A DNA stretch of 64,000 nucleotides from JAUYQR01 sp963822435 (GCA_963822435.1 CAWGHN010000001.1:310001-374000); one strand, 5' to 3'; numbered from the stretch's first letter, positions 42,700 through 51,879 are shown. The notes: generated by a model from the sequence alone, not told the origin. A program made the numbers and translations.

Positions 42700-43878
42700 T
42701 CAGAGGTCAAGCGAACTTAGCAGTTGCCGCGCGGTTGCGCGGGCATCGAACTGCGCCACCGCCCGTGTCCGGGCCGCCTCGCCGATCCGGCGGCGCAATG
42801 CAGGGTCCTCGACCAGCTTGCGCAGCGCGTTGCCGATTGCCGAAACGTCCTGCTGCGCGACCAAAAGCCCGTCCACGCCATCCGTGATCATGTCAGCCGT
42901 GCCGCCAATTCTGGAACAGATGACTGGCAAGCCAACTGCCATCGCCTCCATCACCGCGACTGGCGCCGCTTCGCCGTGGCCAAAGCTGGTCAGCACAAAG
43001 CCATCGGCACCCTGCAAGACCTGCAAGACCTCGTCCTGAGAGATTGCCCCCAGAAAGCGGACCTCGGCCTCCAGCCCCAGCGCGGCCACCTCGGTCTGGA
43101 TCATGTCCCGTGCGGGACCGTCACCGGCGATTGCGTAGGTCAATTCATACCCTTGATCGAGAACCTGCCGCATTGCCCGCAAGAAGAAGACATGGCCCTT
43201 CGTCATGTTCAGGCGCGCGATCGACACGAACTGCGGCACCGCACGCCCGGCGTCAGATGCGGGCCTGAACCGCGCCGTATCGACGCCCATCGTGATCACC
43301 GGCACCCGAGCGTTCGGGGACACCGTCAAGATCTCCTCACGCAGCGGCCGCGTCACGGCCTGCACGAAGCGCGCCCGCGCAAACTTTGCCGCATGGTCAT
43401 GGCCGTAAACGTCAAGGTTTCCGTGCAAGGTCAGCGAATAGGTCACGTCATCGAGGATATGCGCCAGCACCGCCAGATGAGCTGCATTTGCACAGGAATG
43501 GACATGCAGATGCCGCGCCCCGGCCTTGCGCATCGCGAGGCACAGGTCAGCAGCGCTTGGCAACATCGTCGCAACCCGCAGCCGGTCTTTCCAGCCGCTG
43601 TCCGCCAAACCGGTGACGTATCGCAGCGCCGCTGCCACTCGTGCTGGTCGAGCCGCAAGGAAACGTGCCGGAGCGCTCAGCGGAGGTGGAAACAGATAGC
43701 GCGTCCGCTTGCGCGCTTCGGCGGCAAACGCATGCGGGCAGGCATCCGGCGCGGGACGCCGCGTGGACAACATCACAACCGTGATGCCCTCGGCCTCCAG
43801 CGCCTGCACCTCGCGCCAGAAGAACGCATGCGTCTGGTTCGGAAACTCTGGCACCAGGTAGGCAAGGACGGGCATCAA
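42700..43878 (-). CDS. glycosyltransferase family 4 protein
   Basis: A 392-residue GT-B enzyme. N-terminal acceptor domain with PVLAYLVPEFPNQTHAFFWREV and HVHSCANAAHLAVLAH; donor domain with FVSIARLNMTKGHVFFLRAM, YAIAGDGPARDMI, VRFLGAISQDEVLQVLQGADGFVLTSF and the E-x7-E motif EAAPVAVMEAMAVGLPVI. It probably transfers a nucleotide sugar to a surface polysaccharide or lipid; sugar and acceptor are unknown. Two Met codons begin the frame (43878 and 43875). Confidence 0.9.
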   Translation of the reverse strand: MMPVLAYLVPEFPNQTHAFFWREVQALEAEGITVVMLSTRRPAPDACPHAFAAEARKRTRYLFPPPLSAPARFLAARPARVAAALRYVTGLADSGWKDRLRVATMLPSAADLCLAMRKAGARHLHVHSCANAAHLAVLAHILDDVTYSLTLHGNLDVYGHDHAAKFARARFVQAVTRPLREEILTVSPNARVPVITMGVDTARFRPASDAGRAVPQFVSIARLNMTKGHVFFLRAMRQVLDQGYELTYAIAGDGPARDMIQTEVAALGLEAEVRFLGAISQDEVLQVLQGADGFVLTSFGHGEAAPVAVMEAMAVGLPVICSRIGGTADMITDGVDGLLVAQQDVSAIGNALRKLVEDPALRRRIGEAARTRAVAQFDARATARQLLSSLDL

Positions 43879-44058
43879 AGCCTCCGGTAGGACTGTCGTG
43901 TTTATCGCCCGGCCTTGTCTCTTGGGGCAAGCCCCCTACTGTTTACGACCCGCAGAGCGGGAACAGTTTCCCGCCCATGCCCACACCGCATGTGCAAAAC
44001 CGCTTGCGCTGCGCCGCGGCACAGGTTGTCTTTCCCCATCCCAAAGAACGAGGCTTTC

Positions 44059-44757
44059 ATGCAGATCACCTGGCTTGGCCACTCCGGCTTTCGTATCGAA
44101 ATCGAATCGGCTGTTCTCTTGATCGACCCCTGGCTGACCGGGAACCCGATGTTTCCCGCCGACCGCCGGGGCGAGGCCTTGGCTGGCGCCACGCATATTC
44201 TTTTGACCCATGCGCACGGCGACCATGCCAGCGACGCCGCTGCCATCGCTGCCGAAAAGGCGATCCCGATCGCCTGCATCCATGAAGTGTCCGAGTGGCT
44301 GAACGCCAAGGGTGCCGCACAGACCATCGGTTTTGGCAAGGGTGGCACCATCACGGCAGACGGCGCACGGATCACGATGGTGAACGCGACCCATTCCGCC
44401 AGCATCGACTTTTCCGATGGCGGCCTGCTGCCGGCAGGCTCGGCGGCGGGTTTCATGATCGCGGGCGAAGGACATGTGATCTACGTCTCGGGCGACACCG
44501 ACATCATGGCCGACATGGGCTGGATGGCTGAATACCACCAGCCCGACATCGGCATCCTGTCCTGCGGCGGACACTACACGATGGACATGGATCGGGCGGC
44601 CTTTGCAGCGCGCAAGTACTTCAACTTTCGCACCGTGATCCCGTGCCATTACAAGACCTTCCCACTTCTGGCGCAGGATGCTTCTGTCCTGCGCTCGGGC
44701 CTGCCGCCGGGGATCGAACTGATCGAGCCTGACGTGCTGGTGCCGCTGCGGTTCTAA
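44059..44757 (+). CDS. metal-dependent hydrolase of the metallo-beta-lactamase fold (UPF0173/UlaG-like)
   Basis: A 232-residue cytosolic hydrolase. The metal site THAHGDHASDAAA follows the strand ILLTHAHGDH; further ligands lie in VNATHSASIDF, YVSGDTDIMADM and TVIPCHYKTFP. The family is broad (UPF0173) and its natural substrate is not established. The start at 44059 begins at the conserved ITWLGHSGFRIE strand; an open frame extends upstream. Its last four bases overlap the end of tadA on the other strand. Confidence 0.9.
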   Translation: MQITWLGHSGFRIEIESAVLLIDPWLTGNPMFPADRRGEALAGATHILLTHAHGDHASDAAAIAAEKAIPIACIHEVSEWLNAKGAAQTIGFGKGGTITADGARITMVNATHSASIDFSDGGLLPAGSAAGFMIAGEGHVIYVSGDTDIMADMGWMAEYHQPDIGILSCGGHYTMDMDRAAFAARKYFNFRTVIPCHYKTFPLLAQDASVLRSGLPPGIELIEPDVLVPLRF

Positions 44758-45233
44758 CCCGCAGCGTCATCGCTGCGCCGGTCGCGAAAGAACGCCTTCA
44801 GCAAGGCTTCCGCCTCGGCCCCGGCGATGCCGTCATAAACTTCGGGCGTGTGGTGACACTGGGGATGGCTGAACACGCGCGCGCCGACGGCGACCCCGCC
44901 GGACTTCGGGTCCGCCGCACCATAGTAAAGCCGTGCGATGCGTGCTGCCGCGATGGCTGCGGCGCACATCGGGCAAGGCTCCAGCGTGACGTAAAGATCG
45001 TGTCCGACCAGACGCTCGGACCCAAGCGCCGCACAGGCGGCCCGGATTGCCAGCATTTCGGCGTGTGCCGTGGGGTCGGCCAGCTCCCGCGTGCGGTTGC
45101 CCGCCCGCGCGACAACGTGACCCTCGGCCACGACCACCGCCCCGACCGGCACCTCGCCGCGCGCGCCCGCTGCCCGCGCCTCGTCCAGCGCAGCCGCCAT
45201 GAACGACCGGAACCCTTCGCGTTGCTCTTTCAT
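44754..45233 (-). CDS. tadA: tRNA-specific adenosine deaminase
   Basis: A 159-residue zinc deaminase that converts A34 to inosine in tRNA-Arg(ACG), an essential step. Catalytic HAE at 57-59 in DPTAHAEMLAI and PCPMC at 86-90 in LEPCPMCAAAI; C-terminal CHHTPEVYDG. Start at 45233 is followed by EQREGFRSFMAAALDEA, as in family members. Named here after the enzyme; it has nothing to do with the Tad pilus. Confidence 0.95.
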   Translation of the reverse strand: MKEQREGFRSFMAAALDEARAAGARGEVPVGAVVVAEGHVVARAGNRTRELADPTAHAEMLAIRAACAALGSERLVGHDLYVTLEPCPMCAAAIAAARIARLYYGAADPKSGGVAVGARVFSHPQCHHTPEVYDGIAGAEAEALLKAFFRDRRSDDAAG

Positions 45234-45236
45234 CCG

Positions 45237-45280
45237 TCCTCAAATATCCTCGGGGGGCCGGGGGTGGAAAACCCCCGGGG
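45237..45280. repeat. dispersed hairpin repeat, copy 1
   Basis: Between tadA and the pseudouridine synthase: CTCAAATATCCTCGGGGGG followed by stem CCGGGGGT / ACCCCCGG (45258-45265 and 45271-45278). It shares the order AAATATCC, G-run, G-rich hairpin with the segment at 59021-59070 on the other strand. Confidence 0.6.
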
Positions 45281-45310
45281 CTGGCCACCCCGCGCCCAAG
45301 GATGACGCTC

Positions 45311-46396
45311 ATGGCCGACAATGAAAAGCCCAAAGCCCCGGCCCCAAAGCTCACCCGCAAGCCCGTTCGCAAGCCTGCCACTGTGGCGGCGGACAAAACC
45401 GGCGCGCCGGAAGGTGAGCGCATCGCCAAGGTGCTGTCGCGCGCGGGCATCTCGTCGCGGCGCGAGGCCGAGCGGCTGATCGAACTGGGCGAGGTCACGG
45501 TGAACGGCAAGGTCATCACCTCGCCTGCCCTGAACGTGACGGCCAGCGACAAGATCACCGTGCGGGGCGAACCCGTGGGCGCGCCTGACGTGCCGCGCCT
45601 GTGGCTTTACTACAAACCCGACGGCCTTGTTACCTCTGCCTCGGATGAAAAGGGCCGCGACACCGTGTTCGACAACCTGCCCGAGGACATGCCGCGCGTG
45701 ATGTCGGTGGGTCGGCTTGACCTGAATTCCGAGGGACTTTTGCTGCTGACCAACGATGGCGGCCTGAAGCGCCGGCTGGAGTTGCCGTCGACCGGCTGGC
45801 TGCGCAAGTACCGCGTCCGGGTCAAGGGCAACCCGACCGATCCCGATCTGGAACCGCTGCGCAAGGGCATAACGGTCGACGGCGAACGCTTTCAGCCGAT
45901 GGACGTTCGGCTTGACCGGCATCAGGGCGCCAACGCCTGGCTGACGGTCGGCATCCGCGAAGGCCGCAACCGCGAAATTCGCCGCGCGATGGAGCACATC
46001 GGCCTGACGGTGAACCGCCTGATCCGGATTTCCTACGGCCCGTTCCGCCTGAACGAGATGAAGCCCGGCGAGGTCGAAGAAATACGCGGCAAGGTGCTGC
46101 GCGACCAGCTTGGCCTGGCCGAGGAGGAGGGGAAAGCCATCACTCGCAAGCCACGGCCCGCCGTGAAAGGCGAGGGAAAGGCCGATGCAAGGCCGGGGTC
46201 GAAATCAGATGCAAAGCCCGCAGCAAAGCCGACGCGCCGGCCTTTGAAACCCGGTGAAGGGCTGAAGACCCTGTCTGAAACCTGGCAGTCAGCCACCCGC
46301 CGCCCGGCCAACCCCGACGCGCCGCGCAAACCTGCCGGGCGCACCGCTGGCACCCGCAAACCGGGCCCGCGCCCGGTCAAGCCGCGCAATTCCTGA
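45311..46396 (+). CDS. rluB: 23S rRNA pseudouridine synthase (RluB/RsuA family)
   Basis: A 361-residue enzyme: basic N-terminus, S4 RNA-binding domain at about 40-85 (RIAKVLSRAGISSRREAERLIELGEVTVNGK), and the RsuA-type catalytic domain with the active Asp137 in VGRLDLNSEGLLLL and GIREGRNREIRRAMEHIG. RluB makes pseudouridine 2605 in 23S rRNA. The last 100 residues are a Lys/Arg/Pro/Ala-rich tail, disordered and probably RNA-binding, as in other Rhodobacteraceae copies. AAGGA at 45298-45302 favours the ATG at 45311 over the one at 45302. Confidence 0.92.
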   Translation: MADNEKPKAPAPKLTRKPVRKPATVAADKTGAPEGERIAKVLSRAGISSRREAERLIELGEVTVNGKVITSPALNVTASDKITVRGEPVGAPDVPRLWLYYKPDGLVTSASDEKGRDTVFDNLPEDMPRVMSVGRLDLNSEGLLLLTNDGGLKRRLELPSTGWLRKYRVRVKGNPTDPDLEPLRKGITVDGERFQPMDVRLDRHQGANAWLTVGIREGRNREIRRAMEHIGLTVNRLIRISYGPFRLNEMKPGEVEEIRGKVLRDQLGLAEEEGKAITRKPRPAVKGEGKADARPGSKSDAKPAAKPTRRPLKPGEGLKTLSETWQSATRRPANPDAPRKPAGRTAGTRKPGPRPVKPRNS

Positions 46397-46501
46397 CCCT
46401 CGCAAGCCGGAAGAATACCGCACATTCTTGCCACCAACTCTGGCAAGCCGTGGTGCCTTGGGCTAGGGTGAACCCGTCGGATCTGGCAAAGGAAATCCAG
46501 C

Positions 46502-46585
46502 GTGTCGGAAAGCGGGATCAAGACGTTGTCCTTTGTGCTGCTGGTCGCGCTGATCCTGTATGTCGCCGGGTCGGGGGGCATCTGA
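46502..46585 (+). CDS. 27-residue single-helix membrane peptide
   Basis: GTG start, M-SESGIKTLSFVLLVALILYVAGSGGI, one membrane helix. AAAGGAAA at 46488-46495 gives a good ribosome site at suitable spacing, and the TGA overlaps the ATG of the next gene (TGATG at 46583-46587), a sign of coupled translation. No family is known; it may be a small partner of the membrane protein XpaC. It is too short to be certain. Confidence 0.6.
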   Translation: MSESGIKTLSFVLLVALILYVAGSGGI

Positions 46586-47457
46586 TGGCCGAACGCTACG
46601 GCGGCAAATACAGCCCCACCGGCAATCGCCCCGCCGCTGGCGCCCCCAATCCGCAATCCATCGCAGCCGCCAAACCGCGCGGCCTCTGGCGCAGCCGGGT
46701 GTTGTTCCTGTCGGCCTTTGCCTTTCTGTTTCCCGCCTTTGGCGACGACCCCCGCGACATGCTGATGGGTCTTGCCGCTGGCGGTCTTCTGGTTCTGTCG
46801 GCCTGGCTTACCCGGCAGGGGCAATATGCCGAAGCGGCCTTCGCAGCCCGCAAGCTCGCCCGGCGCCCGGCAATCCCGCGCAAGCTCTTTGGCGCGGTGC
46901 TGACTGGTGCAGCCTTGGCCGTGGGCGGCATCATTGCCGAACCGGGCCTGCTTTACCCGACCCTCTTCGCCCTTGTCGGCGCGGGGCTTCATCTGCTTTC
47001 CTTTGGCCTTGACCCGATGTCGGACAAGGGGATGGAGGGGATCGACGCCTTTCAGACCAGCCGCGTGGCCCATGCCGTCGAAGAAGGCGAAAAACACCTG
47101 GCCGCGATGAAGGATGCGATCCTGCGCGCCCGTGACCGCCAGCTTGAAGCCCGCGTCGACCGCTTTTCCAGCGCCGCACGCAGCCTGTTTCGCACCGTCG
47201 AGGGCGACCCCGGCGACCTGACCGCTGCGCGCAAGTATCTGTCAGTCTACCTGATGGGCGCGCGCGACGCGACGATCAAGTTCGCCGACCACTATGCGCA
47301 AACCCGAGACACCCAGGCCCGCGCCGATTACGAAGCGCTGCTCACCGACCTTGAAACCACCTTCGCCAGCCGCACCACATCGCTTCTGTCCAACAACCGC
47401 ACCGACCTTGACGTCGAGATTTCGGTGCTGCGTGATCGGCTGAAGCTCGACCATTGA
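46585..47457 (+). CDS. XpaC-like (5-bromo-4-chloroindolyl phosphate hydrolysis family) membrane protein
   Basis: A 290-residue protein. Four membrane helices cover about 35-150 (SRVLFLSAFAFLFPAF, DMLMGLAAGGLLVLSAWL, LFGAVLTGAALAVGGIIA, YPTLFALVGAGLHLLSFGL); the rest is a soluble helical domain with MEGIDAFQTSRVAHAVEEGEKHLAAM and VEGDPGDLTAARKYLSVYL, the XpaC signature. XpaC genes are regularly next to telA. The name comes from an old Bacillus phenotype; the molecular function is unknown. 17 bases separate it from telA. Confidence 0.85.
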   Translation: MAERYGGKYSPTGNRPAAGAPNPQSIAAAKPRGLWRSRVLFLSAFAFLFPAFGDDPRDMLMGLAAGGLLVLSAWLTRQGQYAEAAFAARKLARRPAIPRKLFGAVLTGAALAVGGIIAEPGLLYPTLFALVGAGLHLLSFGLDPMSDKGMEGIDAFQTSRVAHAVEEGEKHLAAMKDAILRARDRQLEARVDRFSSAARSLFRTVEGDPGDLTAARKYLSVYLMGARDATIKFADHYAQTRDTQARADYEALLTDLETTFASRTTSLLSNNRTDLDVEISVLRDRLKLDH

Positions 47458-47473
47458 CCAGTAGAGGCATGCC

Positions 47474-48646
47474 ATGACCGAGACCGTCCAATCCAGCGCC
47501 GCCGCCCTTTTGACCGAAGTTGAAAAGGTCACCGCAGTGATCCTGCCCGAACCGTTGGGAGAGATCGTGCCACTTGAAACCGCCCCGGCCGACAAGGCCG
47601 AAGCGATCAAGAAGCGGATGGCCGAGGTTGATCTGTCGAACACCCAATCGATCATCGCCTTCGGTTCGGGTGCGCAAGCCGAACTGCAGGTCATCAGCCA
47701 GGCCATGTTGCAGGACGTCAAGAACAAGGATGTCGGCCCTGCCGGCGACAGCCTGCGCAAGATCGTCACCACGATCCGCGGCTTTGCGGTGGATGAACTT
47801 GACCTGCGCCGCGAGTCAAGCTGGTGGGAACGGCTGCTTGGCCGCGCCGCCCCCTTCGCCGAATTCGTGGCGAAGTACGAGGACGTGCAAAGCCAGATCG
47901 ACAAGATCACCGAGGAATTGCTGACCCACGAGCATACGCTGCTGAAAGACGTCAAAAGCCTTGATATGCTGTATGAAAAGACCCTCACCTTCTACAACGA
48001 ACTTGGCCTGTACATTGCCGCTGGCGAAGCGAAACTGACCGAAGTTGACGGCATCTCGATCCCCGCGAAAGAGGCCGCCGTTGCGGCCGCGCCCGAAGCC
48101 GATCAAGTGATCCGCGCGCAAGAGTTGCGCGATCTGCGCGCGGCGCGCGATGATCTGGAGCGTCGGGTGCATGACCTGAAGCTCACCCGTCAGGTCACCA
48201 TGCAGTCGCTGCCCTCGATCCGGCTGGTGCAGGAAAACGACAAGAGCCTGATCACCAAGATCAATTCCACCCTCGTCAATACGGTGCCACTGTGGGAAAC
48301 CCAACTGGCGCAGGCGGTCACGATCCAGCGGTCGAAAGAGGCTGCCGATGCGGTGCGCGATGCCTCTGACCTGACCAACGACCTGCTCAAGGCCAACGCG
48401 GAAAACCTGCAGCAGGCGAACCGGGTCGTGCGCGAGGAAATGGAGCGTGGCGTGTTTGACATCGACACCGTCAAGAATGCCAACGCCACGCTGATCGCCA
48501 CGATCAACGAAAGCCTCGCCATCGCAGACGAAGGCAAGGCGCGCCGTGCCGCTGCCGAGGTGGAACTGACAAAGATGGAGGCGGAACTGCGCGACACCCT
48601 TGCGGCAGCCCGCGCGCGGACGGTCAATCCTGCTGCGGACGCCTGA
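47474..48646 (+). CDS. telA: toxic anion resistance protein TelA family
   Basis: A 390-residue, highly helical soluble protein, all but free of Cys. Typical TelA pattern: SIIAFGSGAQAELQVISQAML, SWWERLLG, YEDVQSQIDKITEELLTHEHTLLKDVKSLD, LRDLRAARDDLERRVHDLKLTRQVTMQSLPSIRLVQ and TVPLWETQLAQAVTI. TelA (KlaA/YceH-type) confers tolerance to tellurite and some antimicrobials, mode unknown. Context with XpaC, SPFH and zinc-ribbon proteins suggests membrane-stress work. Confidence 0.93.
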   Translation: MTETVQSSAAALLTEVEKVTAVILPEPLGEIVPLETAPADKAEAIKKRMAEVDLSNTQSIIAFGSGAQAELQVISQAMLQDVKNKDVGPAGDSLRKIVTTIRGFAVDELDLRRESSWWERLLGRAAPFAEFVAKYEDVQSQIDKITEELLTHEHTLLKDVKSLDMLYEKTLTFYNELGLYIAAGEAKLTEVDGISIPAKEAAVAAAPEADQVIRAQELRDLRAARDDLERRVHDLKLTRQVTMQSLPSIRLVQENDKSLITKINSTLVNTVPLWETQLAQAVTIQRSKEAADAVRDASDLTNDLLKANAENLQQANRVVREEMERGVFDIDTVKNANATLIATINESLAIADEGKARRAAAEVELTKMEAELRDTLAAARARTVNPAADA

Positions 48647-48656
48647 GCCGGTTGTG

Positions 48657-49595
48657 ATGCCACGGGCACCCAAGATGCGGACCCTGATCGCCGGGGCGGC
48701 ACTGGCCGCCCTTGCCGGCTGCGACATGCCCGTGAGCGCACCTACCGCCCCGATACCGCCGGTGCCGATCGCCGCGCCCCCGCCCGAAACCGCCAAAAGC
48801 GCCGCCGCCCGGGCCTATTATGCGCAGGTGCAGCAAGCCTTGCTGTCGCAGGGGCTGTTGCGCACCGATGGCGGCGGCAGGGACACTCCGTTCACCGATC
48901 GGATGCTGGCCGAGAACTTCATCCGGGTGGCGCTGTTTGACGAATACTCGCGTGAAAGGGGCGCTTTTGTCCGCCAGGAAACCCAAAGCCGTCTGCGCCG
49001 TTGGGAAGTGCCGGTTCGTGTCGGCCTGCGGTTCGGAGCATCGGTCCCGCCGGCAAAGCAGGCAACCGACCGCGCAAGGATCGCCAGCTACGTGGCCCGC
49101 CTGTCCGGCCTTACCGGCCATCCGATGCGGATGGACGAGGTGGCCCCAAACTTCTGGGTCTATGTCGTGTCCGAAGATGAACGCGAAGCGCTTGGCCCGA
49201 CGATCCGCGCAGCGCTGCCCAACCTTTCGCCCGCCGATGTGGCCGGGGTGACGGCAATGCCACGCTCGACGTATTGCCTTGTCTACGCGCTGTCTGAGGG
49301 CACCTCGGGCGCCTATACCCGTGCTTTTGCAGTGATCCGCTCGGAACACCCTGATCTTCTTCGCCTGTCCTGCGTCCACGAAGAAATCGCCCAAGGCCTC
49401 GGCCTTGCCAATGACAGCCCGCGCGCGCGCCCGTCGATCTTCAATGATGACGAGGAGTTTGCGCTTCTGACTGACCAGGACGAACTTATGCTGAGCATTC
49501 TTTACTCGCCGCTGCTTCGTCCCGGCATGGGGGTGGCAGAGGCCCGTCCCACCGTCGAAACCCTCGCCCGCCGCCTGACAGGCGGCGGCACCTGA
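48657..49595 (+). CDS. DUF2927 lipoprotein
   Basis: A 312-residue lipoprotein (RTLIAGAALAALAGCDM, lipobox), with start either at 48657 or at 48675. The body has the DUF2927 pattern: FIRVALFDEYSRERG, LRRWEVPVRVGLRFG, and near the C-terminus CVHEEIAQGLGLANDSPRARPSIFNDDEEFALLTDQDELMLSILY. HEEIAQGLGL resembles a zincin-like H-E site, but without further zinc ligands visible this is a guess. It lies between telA and the SPFH gene in one operon. Confidence 0.85.
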   Translation: MPRAPKMRTLIAGAALAALAGCDMPVSAPTAPIPPVPIAAPPPETAKSAAARAYYAQVQQALLSQGLLRTDGGGRDTPFTDRMLAENFIRVALFDEYSRERGAFVRQETQSRLRRWEVPVRVGLRFGASVPPAKQATDRARIASYVARLSGLTGHPMRMDEVAPNFWVYVVSEDEREALGPTIRAALPNLSPADVAGVTAMPRSTYCLVYALSEGTSGAYTRAFAVIRSEHPDLLRLSCVHEEIAQGLGLANDSPRARPSIFNDDEEFALLTDQDELMLSILYSPLLRPGMGVAEARPTVETLARRLTGGGT

Positions 49596-49616
49596 TCCGT
49601 CGCAAGGAGGACACTC

Positions 49617-50729
49617 ATGGTATTCGATTTTCTCAAGGGCGAATTCATCGACGTCATCTCGTGGCTGGATGACACCCGAGACACGATGGTGTGGCGGTTC
49701 GATCGCCATGATCAGGCCATCAAGATGGGAGCCAAGCTGACGGTGCGGGAAGGCCAATCTGCTGTTTTCATTCATGAAGGTCAGTTGGCGGACGTGTTCG
49801 GGCCGGGGCTTTACCAGCTTGAGACCAACAACATGCCGATCCTGACCACCCTGCAGCATTGGGACCACGGCTTTTCCAGCCCGTTCAAGTCCGAGATCTA
49901 TTTCGTCAACACCACCCGCTTCAACGACCAGAAATGGGGCACCAAGAACCCGATCATGGCGCGGGATCCGGAGTTTGGCCCGGTGCGCCTGCGCGCGTTC
50001 GGCACCTATTCGATGCGGGTCGGCGATCCGGGCAAATTCATTCAGGAAATCGTCGGCACCGATGGCGAGTTCACTTCGGACGAGGTGAGCTTTCAGGTGC
50101 GCAACATCATCGTGCAATCGGCCAGCCAAGTGCTGGCAAAATCCGGGATTCCGGTGCTGGACATGGCGGCCAACACCGCCGATCTGGGCAAGATCATCGC
50201 CAACGCCATTGCCCCGCTGGTTGCCGAATACGGCCTGACGATACCTGAATTCTACATTGAAAACATAAGCTTGCCCGAAGAAGTCGAAAAAGCGATGGAC
50301 AAGCGCACATCGATTGGCGTGGTGGGCGACCTGAACCGCTACATGCAATACAATGCCGCCGAGGGCATGGGTCAACCCGGCTCGGCAATGGGGGCGGCGA
50401 TGGGTGCGGGCATGGGTGCCGGGATGGGCATGGGCATGGCGCAGAACATGGGGCCGTGGGGTGCGGCCCCCGCTGCACCGCCCGCACCACCCCCTGCCCC
50501 GCCGCCAGCTCCGCCACCCGCTCCGGCTGCCCGCATGTGGCACATTGCCGAGAACGGTGCGACCAGCGGCCCCTTCACGGACGTCGATCTGGCCGCGCTG
50601 GCGGCATCCGGCAAACTTGGTCGCGCGTCGATGGTCTGGACCGCCGGTCAGGAGGGCTGGAAGATGGCCGCCGACACCGATCTTGCCCGCATCCTTGACA
50701 GCGTCCCGCCGCCGCCGCCCAAGCCCTGA
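49617..50729 (+). CDS. SPFH/virion-core-like protein with C-terminal GYF_2 domain
   Basis: A 370-residue protein. Residues 1-245 are SPFH/band-7-like of the YdjI type (GEFIDVISWLDDTRDTMVWRF, GAKLTVREGQSAVFIHEGQLADVFGPGLY, LEEVEKAMDKRTSIGVVG-like end). A Gly/Met-rich stretch at 250-285 and a Pro/Ala linker lead to a GYF_2 domain at about 304-356 (WHIAENGATSGPFTDVDL, WTAGQEGWKMAADT). GYF_2 domains bind Pro-rich partners. AGGAGG precedes the start. It probably forms membrane-linked scaffolds with the next gene. Confidence 0.9.
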   Translation: MVFDFLKGEFIDVISWLDDTRDTMVWRFDRHDQAIKMGAKLTVREGQSAVFIHEGQLADVFGPGLYQLETNNMPILTTLQHWDHGFSSPFKSEIYFVNTTRFNDQKWGTKNPIMARDPEFGPVRLRAFGTYSMRVGDPGKFIQEIVGTDGEFTSDEVSFQVRNIIVQSASQVLAKSGIPVLDMAANTADLGKIIANAIAPLVAEYGLTIPEFYIENISLPEEVEKAMDKRTSIGVVGDLNRYMQYNAAEGMGQPGSAMGAAMGAGMGAGMGMGMAQNMGPWGAAPAAPPAPPPAPPPAPPPAPAARMWHIAENGATSGPFTDVDLAALAASGKLGRASMVWTAGQEGWKMAADTDLARILDSVPPPPPKP

Positions 50730-50733
50730 GCCC

Positions 50734-51879
50734 ATGAACGTCACCGAGGAATACCGCTGGCCCTGCGAACAGTGCGGGGCGCAACTGCGCTTTGCACCGG
50801 GGCAGACGGAACTGACCTGTGACCATTGCGGCCATGTGCAGACCATTCCGGCAGAAACTTCGCGCCGCCGAGCCAGTGCTTTGCAAGAGCATGATCTCGC
50901 AAGTGGTCTTAAGGATGACTTACCGCCAAGCGCGATGGCGGAGGTGCGCACCACATCCTGCCCGAATTGCGGGGCGCAGGTGGAATTCACCGGTGCCACC
51001 CATGCCACGCAATGCCCGTTCTGCGCCTCTCCGGTGGTGGTTGATACCGGCACGCAGCGACACATCAAACCGCAGGCGCTGGTGCCCTTTGCGCTGACCG
51101 AAGACCAGGCGCGCCGTGCGATGACGGCGTGGCTTGGCAGCCTTTGGTTCGCGCCGAACACGCTGCTGGAATATGCCCGAAAGGGGCGCGCGATGACCGG
51201 GATCTACGTCCCGTTCTGGAGCTTTGATGCCGCGACCCGGTCGCGTTACACCGGTCAGCGGGGCGAGTATTATTACGAGACGCGCACCGTCACCACCCGC
51301 GTCAACGGCCGGATGCAGACCCGGCAGGAGCAGGTGCGCCACACCCGCTGGTATCCCGCATCGGGCCGCGTTGCGCGCGATTTTGATGACGTGCTGGTGA
51401 TGGCCTCTACCAGCCTGCCAGCCCGTCTGGGTGACGAGCTGACGCCGTGGGACCTGTCGGCGCTGCAACCCTATACACCTGAATACCTTGCCGGATTTCA
51501 GGCCGAGGGTTACACGGTGGCACTTTCCGAAGGCGAGACGCAAGCCAAGGCAAAGATGTCGGATGTGATCGCAAGCGACGTTCGCCGCGATATCGGCGGC
51601 GACGAGCAGCGCATCAGTTCGGTGGATACGACCTGGTCGGAAGAGACCTTCAAGCACATCCTTTTGCCGATCTGGACGGCGGCCTACAAATACAACGGCA
51701 AGAGCTACCGGTTCCTTGTGAACGGGCAGACCGGCGAGGTGCAGGGGGAGCGGCCGTGGTCGGTGTGGAAGATCGCGTTCGCGGTGCTGCTGGTGGCCGC
51801 GCTGGTGCTGGGCGTGGTCTACCTGAACGACCCCGAGGCGCTGGGTCTGCCATCGCCCGATTGGCTGAACGGACCTTAG
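50734..51879 (+). CDS. zinc-ribbon membrane protein, partner of the SPFH protein
   Basis: A 381-residue protein with two double-Cys zinc ribbons: CEQCG..CDHCG (about 12-35) and CPNCG..CPFCA (about 70-92). A beta-rich body follows (MTGIYVPFWSFDAATRSRYTGQRGEYYYET, VDTTWSEETFKHILLPIWTAAYKYNGKSYRFLVNGQTGEVQGERPWS), then one C-terminal membrane helix (AFAVLLVAALVLGVVYL). Such TFIIB-type zinc-ribbon proteins often neighbour YdjI-like SPFH genes. Function unknown. Four bases separate it from the SPFH gene. Confidence 0.85.
   Translation: MNVTEEYRWPCEQCGAQLRFAPGQTELTCDHCGHVQTIPAETSRRRASALQEHDLASGLKDDLPPSAMAEVRTTSCPNCGAQVEFTGATHATQCPFCASPVVVDTGTQRHIKPQALVPFALTEDQARRAMTAWLGSLWFAPNTLLEYARKGRAMTGIYVPFWSFDAATRSRYTGQRGEYYYETRTVTTRVNGRMQTRQEQVRHTRWYPASGRVARDFDDVLVMASTSLPARLGDELTPWDLSALQPYTPEYLAGFQAEGYTVALSEGETQAKAKMSDVIASDVRRDIGGDEQRISSVDTTWSEETFKHILLPIWTAAYKYNGKSYRFLVNGQTGEVQGERPWSVWKIAFAVLLVAALVLGVVYLNDPEALGLPSPDWLNGP

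Noticed and set aside
48624..51161. An 845-residue minus-strand frame
   Set aside because: It runs antisense across three recognised genes (DUF2927, SPFH, zinc ribbon) and has no motif of its own.
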